DNA of 9,174 bases from Campylobacter sp. Lineage in GTDB: Bacteria > Campylobacterota > Campylobacteria > Campylobacterales > Campylobacteraceae. The DNA is taken from the NCBI GenBank assembly GCA_017506845.1, contig JAFVMP010000035.1:1-9174 (forward strand). Reading direction: 5' to 3'. Made by a program: the position numbers and the translations under genes. Position 1 is the stretch's first letter; the number at the start of each line of letters is the position of its first letter. Shown piece after piece: positions 1-6,372 of the stretch. The notes beneath the pieces were generated by a model. It did not search any database, had not been told where the DNA came from, and saw only the letters and a list, made by a program, of their open reading frames with translations.

Positions 1-2
1 AA

Positions 3-875
3 GATAATCTTCTTAGAATCTTTGGTAGTGATAAGATTAAAGCAATTATGGAAAGGCTCGGAATCGAAGAGGGTGAGAGCATAGAAAGTAGGCTAGTTAC
101 TCGTGCAGTAGAAAATGCACAAAAAAAGGTAGAAAGCCTACATTTTGAGAGTAGAAAACATGTATTAGAATATGATGATGTAGCAAATGAACAAAGAAAG
201 ACAATATATAAGTATAGAGATGAGCTATTAGATCCAAATAGCGATCTAAAAGAGAAAATAATCTCAAATAGAGAAGATTTAGTATTAATGATGTTAAGCG
301 AGGCTGATGTTATAGAAGGTGGGCTAAGCGAAGATTTTGATATGAATAGATTGGCTCTTGTGGTAAAAGAAAATAGCCTAATTGATATTGATCCAAATGA
401 GCTTAAGGGGCTTGATTTTAATGAGCTTAAAGGATTGATTGTAGATAAATTGGCTGCTGATTATGAGCTAAAGATGTCGCAAATAGATATTGAACAAAGA
501 AAAGGTATAGAAAAATTACTATATCTACAAATTTTAGATGCTGCTTGGAGAGAGCATCTATATCAAATGGATATTTTAAAAACTGGAATTGGCTTAAGAG
601 GATATAATCAAAAAGATCCGCTAACTGAATATAAAAAAGAGAGCTATAATCTATTTATGGAGTTAGTAAATAGACTAAAAACAGAGAGCGTAAGAACTCT
701 GCAAATAGTTAAATTTAAGAGTGAAGAACCAGATAATAATCTAAATAAAACTGTAAATGAGCCAGTTAAAATAGATAAAAAACCATCTCGTAATTCACCT
801 TGTCCATGTGGTAGTGGAGCTAAATTTAAAGAGTGTTGTGGTAAAAGCGGACCAAAAATTGGAGTTTTTGCCTAG
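3..875 (+). CDS. secA: Protein translocase ATPase SecA, C-terminal part (5' end outside window)
   Basis: SecA is the cytoplasmic ATPase that pushes preproteins through SecYEG. Only its last 290 codons or so are here. The frame is open to the window edge (it reads [16 protein letters not shown] before the ATG at 48), so that ATG is internal, not the start. Numbering from it, residues 31-54 carry the SecA helical scaffold signature ([19 protein letters not shown]) and residues 164-200 the second one ([27 protein letters not shown]). A short variable linker follows. The tail is a zinc-binding SEC-C motif with Cys252, Cys254, Cys263 and Cys264 (CPCGSG, then ECC), which in this family binds zinc and contacts SecB or ribosomes. 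The nucleotide-binding domains lie upstream, outside the window. The stop codon shares its last base with the start of the next gene, suggesting coupled translation. Identification is secure. Confidence 0.97.
   Translation, partial: DNLLRIFGSDKIKAIMERLGIEEGESIESRLVTRAVENAQKKVESLHFESRKHVLEYDDVANEQRKTIYKYRDELLDPNSDLKEKIISNREDLVLMMLSEADVIEGGLSEDFDMNRLALVVKENSLIDIDPNELKGLDFNELKGLIVDKLAADYELKMSQIDIEQRKGIEKLLYLQILDAAWREHLYQMDILKTGIGLRGYNQKDPLTEYKKESYNLFMELVNRLKTESVRTLQIVKFKSEEPDNNLNKTVNEPVKIDKKPSRNSPCPCGSGAKFKECCGKSGPKIGVFA
396..443 (+). repeat. Imperfect 24-base tandem repeat inside secA
   Basis: Two adjacent 24-base units (396-419 and 420-443) match at 16 of 24 bases, including their first 11. 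They encode NELKGLDF followed by NELKGLIV, two eight-residue units in frame. The repeat lies in the variable region between the two conserved helical scaffold signatures, where length changes should be tolerated. It may be a small in-frame duplication or chance similarity. Confidence 0.5.
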
Positions 876-2065
876 TGGTTAGGTATCTGCTTTTTAAATA
901 TCTTAGATTTGATCGTTCTCAGCCGTTTATTGCATTATCGGCAATTTTGGCATTTTTGGGTGTGAGCGTTGGTCTTATGGTGCTTATTATAGCTATGGCT
1001 ATTATGAACGGCTTTGATAAGGAATTTGAGCGAAAACTCTTTACTATGAATTATCCAATTACAATTTTAAGCTATATTAAAGGCGGAATTGATAAAGATG
1101 ATGTAGATAGATTAAAAACAGAGTTTGATCATCTTAAATTTAGCCCATATATCTCTACTCAAGCTATTGTAAAACATGGCAATAAGCTTGAAGGCGGTCT
1201 ATTGTTTGGAGTAAATTTTGATGATGAAAAACAGATAAACTCTGTGGTAAAAGAGGCACTTAGCAATACTACTCCAAGTGGTTTTGAGATTCTTCTTGGT
1301 AAGGGAATTGCTGATGATTTTACCCTTTCGCTTAATGAGAAGGTTACTATACTATTTATGCAGCTTAGTGCTGGTGGATTGATATCTATGCCGACAATGA
1401 AAAGATTTAATTATGTAGCTAATTTTAGCTCTGGATTAATCGCATATGATAAGGCTTATTCTTATACAGATGTTAATGCTTTGGCTAAAATTTTAGGCTA
1501 TGAAAGCGGTAGATATGATGGAATTCATATCTACTCAGATAACCCAAAAAATGATATTATCAAATTAAATCAAAATCTATCCCCAGGTCAAAGAGCTGTT
1601 GGATGGTGGGAGCAAAATGGTAATTTTTTTAGCGCTTTAGAGCTAGAAAAAAGGGCGCTTTTTATTGTTTTAATGCTTATTATTTTGGTGGCTAGTTTAA
1701 ATATTATTAGCTCACTTTTGATGACTGTGATGAATCGTCGTCAAGAGATTGCCCTTTTGCTTGCACTTGGTGCTAGTAAAAGCGAGATTAAAAAAAGCTT
1801 TTTTGTTCAAGGTGTTGTAATTGGAGGAAGCGGGATAATCTTTGGTCTTATTTTGGGGCTTTTTGGAGTGTGGTTGCTAGGTAGCTTTGATATAGTAAAT
1901 TTACCTGCTGATGTTTATGGAAGCTCAAAATTACCAATGGAGTTAGCTTTAAGTGATTTGGCAATGATTTTAATTGGTGCGATAGCAATTGTTTTGTTAT
2001 CATCATATTATCCAGCCAAAAAAGCTAGCAATGTAGATATTTTAACTACCTTAAGAAATGAATAA
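875..2065 (+). CDS. Lipoprotein-releasing ABC transporter permease, LolC/LolE/LolF type
   Basis: This is an inner-membrane permease of the family that extracts mature lipoproteins and hands them to the periplasmic carrier LolA. Its 396 residues match the usual length of about 400. The layout is one N-terminal membrane segment (about 21-46), a periplasmic domain (about 47-258), then three C-terminal FtsX-type segments (about 261-285, 308-336, 361-379). Family features include WWEQNGNFFSALELEK (244-259), NRRQEIALLLALGAS (287-301) and a MPTMKRF stretch (172-178) resembling the region of LolC that contacts LolA. Translation starts at GTG 875, overlapping the secA stop by one base, with GGAG ten bases upstream. 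Only one permease gene is present and no LolD ATPase is adjacent. H. pylori, as I recall, also has a single LolF-type permease next to secA. The family is clear. Whether it acts as LolC, LolE or a homodimeric LolF is inferred, so I leave the symbol empty. Confidence 0.88.
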   Translation: MVRYLLFKYLRFDRSQPFIALSAILAFLGVSVGLMVLIIAMAIMNGFDKEFERKLFTMNYPITILSYIKGGIDKDDVDRLKTEFDHLKFSPYISTQAIVKHGNKLEGGLLFGVNFDDEKQINSVVKEALSNTTPSGFEILLGKGIADDFTLSLNEKVTILFMQLSAGGLISMPTMKRFNYVANFSSGLIAYDKAYSYTDVNALAKILGYESGRYDGIHIYSDNPKNDIIKLNQNLSPGQRAVGWWEQNGNFFSALELEKRALFIVLMLIILVASLNIISSLLMTVMNRRQEIALLLALGASKSEIKKSFFVQGVVIGGSGIIFGLILGLFGVWLLGSFDIVNLPADVYGSSKLPMELALSDLAMILIGAIAIVLLSSYYPAKKASNVDILTTLRNE

Positions 2066-2123
2066 ATTTACTTAGGGTTTAGTAGTTTTTGGCACAATAT
2101 TAGGTTTATTTAGAAGGAAATTT

Positions 2124-3020
2124 ATGGATATTACTCTATTTTTACAGCAGATGGTAAATGGTTTTAGTCTTGGATCCATGTATGCTTTGATAGCTATTGG
2201 CTATACTATGGTTTATGGTGTTTTAAGGCTTATCAACTTTGCTCATGGCGATATTATGATGGTTGGGGCATATGTGGCTTTGTTTTGTATGACTAGTATG
2301 GCGCTTCCTTTTGGATTTGCTTTGCTTTTTGCAGTTGTTGTATCGGCACTTCTTGGTGTTTGTACTGATAAGATTGCTTATAAACCACTTCGCTCAGCTC
2401 CTAGAATTTCATTATTAATCACAGCTATTGGTATTAGTTTTTTACTTGAAAATGTGTTTCAAGTAGTGTTTGGTGGCACACCTAGATCATTTAATGTACC
2501 TGAGTTTTTTGAGCAAGTAGTAAGTATTGGTGCGATTACATTGCCAGTTAGTGCTATTTTTGTACCAGTGATTACTATATTTTTATTAATGATAGTGTTA
2601 TATGTGCTTTATAAAACAAAATATGGCATAGCAATTAGAGCGCTTGCTTTTGATATTAGTACAGTTAATTTAATGGGAATTGATGCAAATTTAATCATAT
2701 CTATTGTGTTTGGACTTGGTTCATCTCTTGCTGCTATTGGCGGTGTATTTTGGGCTATTAATTATCCTAGTATCGATCCATTAATGGGCGTATTAATTGG
2801 ACTTAAGGCTTTTGCTGCTGCGGTGCTTGGCGGTATTGGCAGCGTTGGCGGAGCTGTGCTTGGCGGATTTATTATTGGATTTACAGAGGTTGTTGCTGTG
2901 GCACTATTTCCAGATCTTGCAGGGTTTAAAGATGCTTTTGCATTTATCTTTTTGATTTTAGTTTTACTATTTAAACCAACTGGAATTTTGGGATATAATT
3001 TTGAAAAGAGTAGGTTTTAG
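2124..3020 (+). CDS. livH: Branched-chain amino acid ABC transporter permease LivH
   Basis: LivH is one of two inner-membrane permeases of the high-affinity leucine/isoleucine/valine importer and pairs with LivM. The 298-residue length is normal for the family. The N-terminus (NGFSLGSMYALIAIGYTMVYG, residues 12-32) and the following LRLINFAHGDIMMVGAY (34-50) are classic LivH signatures. The cytoplasmic loop that docks the ATPase is around residues 168-187 (GIAIRALAFDISTVNLMGID), and the glycine-rich AAAVLGGIGSVGGAVLGG is at 231-248. The protein is strongly hydrophobic, with about eight membrane segments. The start is fixed by AGAAGGA at 2112-2118, five bases before ATG. A 58-base gap separates it from the upstream permease gene, the largest gap in this gene series. 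The cluster could therefore have its own promoter or be read through from secA. No binding-protein gene precedes it. Substrate specificity within the hydrophobic amino acid family is inferred. Confidence 0.95.
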   Translation: MDITLFLQQMVNGFSLGSMYALIAIGYTMVYGVLRLINFAHGDIMMVGAYVALFCMTSMALPFGFALLFAVVVSALLGVCTDKIAYKPLRSAPRISLLITAIGISFLLENVFQVVFGGTPRSFNVPEFFEQVVSIGAITLPVSAIFVPVITIFLLMIVLYVLYKTKYGIAIRALAFDISTVNLMGIDANLIISIVFGLGSSLAAIGGVFWAINYPSIDPLMGVLIGLKAFAAAVLGGIGSVGGAVLGGFIIGFTEVVAVALFPDLAGFKDAFAFIFLILVLLFKPTGILGYNFEKSRF

Positions 3021-4064
3021 ATGGCAAGTAGATTTAAATTTTGGTTAGCTGTTATTTTAGCAATTGGGTTTTTATTTTTCTGTGATGCATATCTAGGTGA
3101 GTATAGTTTAGGAATTGTAAATAATATTGCTATATTTATTACTCTTGCTATTAGCTATAATCTTATAAATGGAGTTACTGGACAATTTAGTCTTGAGCCA
3201 AATGGATTTGTGGCTGTTGGGGCTTATGTAGCTGCTATTTTGCTTCTTAATGCTGATTCTAAGCTGTATCAATTTGATGCAGCTGAGCCATCAAATATTA
3301 TCTTAGCTATCTATACTAGTAATTTTATTTTAGCAATGTTTATCAGTGGTGTTTGTGCTACACTTTTAGCTTTACTGCTTGCTATGCCTGTATTTAGAGT
3401 TAGGGGTGATTATTTGGCTATTGTTACTTTGGGATTTGGTTTTATAATTCAACTTTTAGCTGTAAATTTCCCTGCCTTTACAAATGGTTCAATTGGCTTA
3501 AATGAGGTTATGAGAGTCGATAGTAATGGAGATTTAAGCCGTTTTACAAATATTTTTTATAGTGGTGGATTAGCTATTTTTGCTACTGTTGTAATTTTAA
3601 ATTTAGTATATTCTAAATTTGGCCGTGCTATGAAGGCTGTTCGCGATGATGAAGATGCAGCTATTGCGATGGGGATTAATACTTTTGCTACTAAGACTAC
3701 AGCGTTTTGTGTAAGTGCATTTTTTGAAGGTATGGGTGGAGCTTTACTAGTTGGATTATTAGGTAGTGTTAGCCCTGATCAATTTACATTTATGTTTACA
3801 TTCTTACTACTTATTATCATAGTGCTTGGTGGACTTGGTAGTACTACTGGAGCTATTATTGGTACAGTGCTAGTAATTGGTGGTAGTGAGTGGCTAAGAT
3901 TTTTAGATGAGCCTATGAATATCTTTGGCTATCAAACCGAGGCTTACCCAGGGCTTAGAATGGTTGTATTCTCACTAGTATTAATCTTTGTAATGCTATT
4001 TGCTAGAAAGGGTATTATGGGGCAGATGGAGCTAGGAGATCTATTTAGAGGTAGACGCAAATGA
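3021..4064 (+). CDS. livM: Branched-chain amino acid ABC transporter permease LivM
   Basis: LivM is the second membrane subunit of the importer. Its 347 residues and many membrane segments fit the family. Conserved parts are AISYNLINGVTGQFSL (43-58), FRVRGDYLAIVTLGFGF (125-141), the ATPase-docking loop GRAMKAVRDDEDAAIAMGIN (201-220) and VLGGLGSTTGAIIGT (268-282). The start codon directly follows the livH stop with no gap. The stop overlaps the livG start as ATGA, so translation of the series is probably coupled. Several signature positions look unusual against the family pattern I remember: FSLEPNGF (57-63 region) where SLGHAGF is common, TLGFGFII where TLGFGEI is common, and FFEGMGGALL (234-243) where an uncharged residue normally replaces the Glu. 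These may be lineage-typical. The family assignment is firm. Confidence 0.94.
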   Translation: MASRFKFWLAVILAIGFLFFCDAYLGEYSLGIVNNIAIFITLAISYNLINGVTGQFSLEPNGFVAVGAYVAAILLLNADSKLYQFDAAEPSNIILAIYTSNFILAMFISGVCATLLALLLAMPVFRVRGDYLAIVTLGFGFIIQLLAVNFPAFTNGSIGLNEVMRVDSNGDLSRFTNIFYSGGLAIFATVVILNLVYSKFGRAMKAVRDDEDAAIAMGINTFATKTTAFCVSAFFEGMGGALLVGLLGSVSPDQFTFMFTFLLLIIIVLGGLGSTTGAIIGTVLVIGGSEWLRFLDEPMNIFGYQTEAYPGLRMVVFSLVLIFVMLFARKGIMGQMELGDLFRGRRK

Positions 4065-4825
4065 TATTAGAACTAAGTAAAATTTGTAAAAATTTTGGTG
4101 GTGTAGAGGCTATCAAAGAGACTAGCTTTGGCGTAAAAAGTGGAGAGATTTTTGGGCTTATTGGGCCTAATGGTGCTGGAAAAACTACTATGTTTAATAT
4201 AATTACTGGTGCCTATGAGCCAAGTAGTGGTGAGATTAAATTTGATGGCAAAAGATTAAATGGAATTAAGCCAAATAAAATTGTAAATTTAGGTATTGCT
4301 AGAACATTTCAAAATATTCGTCTTTTTGGTTCTCTTACTGTCTTAGAAAATGTATTAATCGGCTTAAATAGCTCAACAAAATATAGTTTTTTAGAAGCTT
4401 GTTTGCATCTTGGTAGATTTGCTAAATCTGAAAGAATAGCCAAAGAGCGTGCTATGGAAATTTTAGAGCGTTTAGGTATTGCTAGATATGCTAATGAATT
4501 TGCTAAAAACTTAAGCTACGGAACGCAGCGCAAAGTAGAGATAGTAAGAGCGTTAGCGACTAATCCAAAACTACTTTTACTAGATGAACCAGCAGCTGGT
4601 ATGAATCCTAGCGAGACTGATGAGTTAGCAAATTTGATATTTGATCTTAGGGCTACTGATGGGTTATCTATTTTATTAATTGAGCATGATATGAAATTTG
4701 TAAATCATCTTTGCGATAGGGTTTTGGTGCTTGATTATGGTAGGGTGATTTTTACTGGCTCGCCAGCTGATGCGGTAAAACACGAAGATGTTATAAGTGC
4801 TTATTTAGGGGATTTTATACAATGA
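4061..4825 (+). CDS. livG: Branched-chain amino acid ABC transporter ATPase LivG
   Basis: LivG is one of two cytoplasmic ATPases that power the LivHM permease. At 254 residues it has the usual length. Motifs in order: Walker A GPNGAGKT (35-42), Q-loop Gln84 in ARTFQNIRLF, signature LSYGTQRKVEIVRAL (151-165), Walker B LLLLDEP (171-177) with catalytic Glu176, D-loop AAGMNPSE (178-185) and H-loop His209 in IEHDMKFV. The RTFQNIRLF and AAGMNPSE stretches are characteristic of LivG rather than LivF. It starts four bases inside the end of livM (ATGA), with GAGGT at 4048-4052 as a plausible ribosome binding site. It ends in another ATGA overlap with livF. All catalytic residues are intact. Confidence 0.96.
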   Translation: MILELSKICKNFGGVEAIKETSFGVKSGEIFGLIGPNGAGKTTMFNIITGAYEPSSGEIKFDGKRLNGIKPNKIVNLGIARTFQNIRLFGSLTVLENVLIGLNSSTKYSFLEACLHLGRFAKSERIAKERAMEILERLGIARYANEFAKNLSYGTQRKVEIVRALATNPKLLLLDEPAAGMNPSETDELANLIFDLRATDGLSILLIEHDMKFVNHLCDRVLVLDYGRVIFTGSPADAVKHEDVISAYLGDFIQ

Positions 4826-5517
4826 TAGATGTTAGAAATTTGCATGTATATTATGGAATGATTGAGGCTGTAAAGGGGATTAGCTTTTCTGTGCAAACTG
4901 GCCAAATAGTAAGCCTTATAGGCTCAAATGGTGCTGGAAAGAGTAGCACCTTAAATGCACTTATAAACTCAGTTAAAAGAAGTGGTCAGATAAATTTCTT
5001 AGGATATGATACTAGCAGGCATAAAACTCATACACTTGTAAGGCAAGGAATTGCTTTGGTGCCTGAAGGTAGAAGAGTATTTATAAACTTAACTGTAGAA
5101 GAAAATCTTAAAATGGGTGCTTTTAATAATGATGAAAACTATGAGCATTTAAAAGAGACTATGTATGATCTATTTCCAAGGCTTAAGCAAAAGCGTGATC
5201 AACTTGCTGGAACTCTAAGCGGTGGAGAGGCTCAAATGTTAGCTATATCTAGAGCTTTAATGAGTGAGCCAAAGCTTTTAATGCTTGATGAGCCTAGTCT
5301 TGGCCTTGCTCCTAAGATTGTAGGTGAGGTTTTTGATATTATTGAGAGGCTTAAAGAAGAGGGTATTACTATATTATTGGTTGAACAAAATGCATTTTTA
5401 GCGCTTAAAACTAGTGATTATACCTATGTATTAGAAAATGGCCATATCGTTATGGAAGGCGTATCAAAAGATATGATAGGCAATGATGAAATTCGCAAAA
5501 GATATCTTGGTGCGTAA
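4822..5517 (+). CDS. livF: Branched-chain amino acid ABC transporter ATPase LivF
   Basis: LivF is the partner ATPase of LivG. Its 231 residues match the family. It has Walker A GSNGAGKS (34-41), LVPEGRRVFINLTVEENL (79-96), signature LSGGEAQML (132-140), Walker B LLMLDEP (152-158) with Glu157, and VEQNAFLAL (187-195). Glu82 sits where most ABC ATPases have the Q-loop glutamine, and Gln189 replaces the H-loop histidine. Both are, to my knowledge, normal for LivF and do not indicate a defect. Translation probably depends on livG through the four-base overlap, helped by AGGGGA at 4807-4812. It is the last gene of the plus-strand series, followed after 43 bases by a strong hairpin. Confidence 0.96.
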   Translation: MIDVRNLHVYYGMIEAVKGISFSVQTGQIVSLIGSNGAGKSSTLNALINSVKRSGQINFLGYDTSRHKTHTLVRQGIALVPEGRRVFINLTVEENLKMGAFNNDENYEHLKETMYDLFPRLKQKRDQLAGTLSGGEAQMLAISRALMSEPKLLMLDEPSLGLAPKIVGEVFDIIERLKEEGITILLVEQNAFLALKTSDYTYVLENGHIVMEGVSKDMIGNDEIRKRYLGA

Positions 5518-5560
5518 TTGTAAATTTAGATAGATTTAGAGTAAATTTAAGTATAAATTA

Positions 5561-5578
5561 GGGCGAATCTCTTCGCCC
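5561..5578. terminator. Probable bidirectional terminator hairpin between livF and the barrel gene
   Basis: A perfect seven-base-pair stem (GGGCGAA / TTCGCCC) closes a TCTC loop. It is the most GC-rich spot in an AT-rich gap and lies between two convergent genes, 43 bases after the livF stop and 6 bases after the minus-strand barrel stop. The sequence following the stem is moderately T-rich on both strands (GTTTGATT on plus, TAATTTAT on minus), so it may serve both genes. The T tracts are interrupted, so termination strength is uncertain. Confidence 0.72.
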
Positions 5579-5584
5579 GTTTGA

Positions 5585-6226
5585 TTAGAATTTGTAGTTA
5601 TAACCTACATATATACCATAGTTAAGTATGTTATCATAGGCGTCTAAACCAGTTGTTTGATAGTCACCTTTTATACCAAATTCAATCTCATTATTTTCAA
5701 CAATTTCATAGATACCACCAAGTTTTAGGCCAAACAATGCACCTGTATCAGTTTTTGAGACATCATTTCCAGTATGTTTGACACCATCTATAATATATTC
5801 TGATTTACCTGAGAATTCTCCCTTGACAATTGAAATACCAGTATAAGCACCAAGAGCTAATTTAAAGCTATCAGTTAATGATGGAGTATAATCAGCACCC
5901 ACTAAAATATTGTGAGTTTGCCAGCTAAACTCACCATCTACAAAACCATTAGGGCCTTTTATATTATAATCTTCGCTGCCTTTGGTTCTGTATGAATATC
6001 CACCCCAAACTCTAAAGATATCAAAATCATAACCTGCTTTTAATCCAAGCTCAATCGAAGTATCTTTTGGATCGTCAATTACTGATGGGTATATATCATC
6101 TAGTTTGACTTGACTTTGCAATAATGCACCCTCAACCCCTACAAATATATTTTCAGCTACTGCAACGCTACTCATTAAAGCTGTAGTTACCAAAACTTTT
6201 GTACCAAATTTAACTATGTTTGCCAT
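5585..6226 (-). CDS. Small outer-membrane beta-barrel protein with signal peptide, function unknown
   Basis: I do not recognise a specific gene. The 213-residue product begins with a Sec signal peptide: basic residues at 6 and 10, a hydrophobic stretch and a likely cut after AVA at residue 24. The mature part alternates polar and hydrophobic residues in about eight segments rich in Tyr, Gly and Phe (roughly 26-40, 57-69, 71-82, 99-115, 120-138, 160-175, 179-191 and 201-213). It ends in YVGYNYKF, with the terminal Phe expected for BAM-assembled outer-membrane proteins. This fits an eight-stranded barrel of the OmpA-barrel/opacity-like class, often annotated as a porin family protein. There is no peptidoglycan-binding OmpA domain. 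Such small barrels may be adhesins, structural proteins or narrow channels, and nothing here decides which. The start is supported by AAGGAG six bases upstream. The gene stands alone, between terminators. Confidence 0.85.
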   Translation of the reverse strand: MANIVKFGTKVLVTTALMSSVAVAENIFVGVEGALLQSQVKLDDIYPSVIDDPKDTSIELGLKAGYDFDIFRVWGGYSYRTKGSEDYNIKGPNGFVDGEFSWQTHNILVGADYTPSLTDSFKLALGAYTGISIVKGEFSGKSEYIIDGVKHTGNDVSKTDTGALFGLKLGGIYEIVENNEIEFGIKGDYQTTGLDAYDNILNYGIYVGYNYKF

Positions 6227-6232
6227 ATAAAG

Positions 6233-6238
6233 CTCCTT
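6233..6238 (-). promoter_or_regulatory. Ribosome binding site of the barrel protein gene
   Basis: The minus strand reads AAGGAG six bases before the ATG at 6226. This full consensus site fixes the start codon and fits a strongly translated outer-membrane protein. Confidence 0.85.
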
Positions 6239-6244
6239 ATATTA

Positions 6245-6281
6245 AATCTTATTTATATTGTTAATTTAAATAATATTTTAT
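6245..6281 (-). promoter_or_regulatory. Probable promoter region of the barrel protein gene
   Basis: Two sigma-70-like -10 boxes are visible on the minus strand: TATAAA (6252-6257) and, further upstream, TAAAAT (6275-6280). No clear -35 box is present, which is common in Campylobacter, where AT-rich sequence upstream of the -10 matters more. Using the nearer box, transcription would begin around 6245 and give a leader of about 19 bases containing the ribosome binding site. In such AT-rich sequence these boxes can arise by chance. A promoter here is required by gene order, but its exact position is uncertain. Confidence 0.4.
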
Positions 6282-6334
6282 CCATTAGCTATTTAAAATA
6301 AACTAAAATTTAATAAAACTAAATAAATTAATAA

Positions 6335-6372
6335 GCAACAAAATAACAATTAAGCGTTACCTATGGCAACAC
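6335..6372 (-). terminator. Probable terminator downstream of lnt
   Basis: On the minus strand, starting with the base right after the lnt stop, GTGTTGCC and GGTAACGC can form an eight-pair stem with two G-U wobbles around a three-base ATA loop (stem-loop 6354-6372). A T-rich run, TTAATTGTTATTTTGTT, follows. This resembles a modest intrinsic terminator. The plus strand could not form the wobble pairs, so the structure would act mainly in the lnt direction. The stem is weaker than the one after livF. Confidence 0.5.

Noticed and set aside
2089..2104. TTGGCAC followed by AATATTAGG, resembling a sigma-54 promoter upstream of livH.
   Set aside because: The -24 half is good, but the -12 half has GG where the essential GC should be, so the site is probably not functional. 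A weak sigma-70 box (CAATAT) in the same gap is also unconvincing.
5065..5391. Glu instead of Gln in the Q-loop and Gln instead of His in the H-loop of LivF.
   Set aside because: To my knowledge both are normal for LivF, so they are not signs of an inactive ATPase.
5518..5560. Repeated ATTTAGA-like words after livF.
   Set aside because: They are short and imperfect, and expected by chance in such AT-rich sequence.
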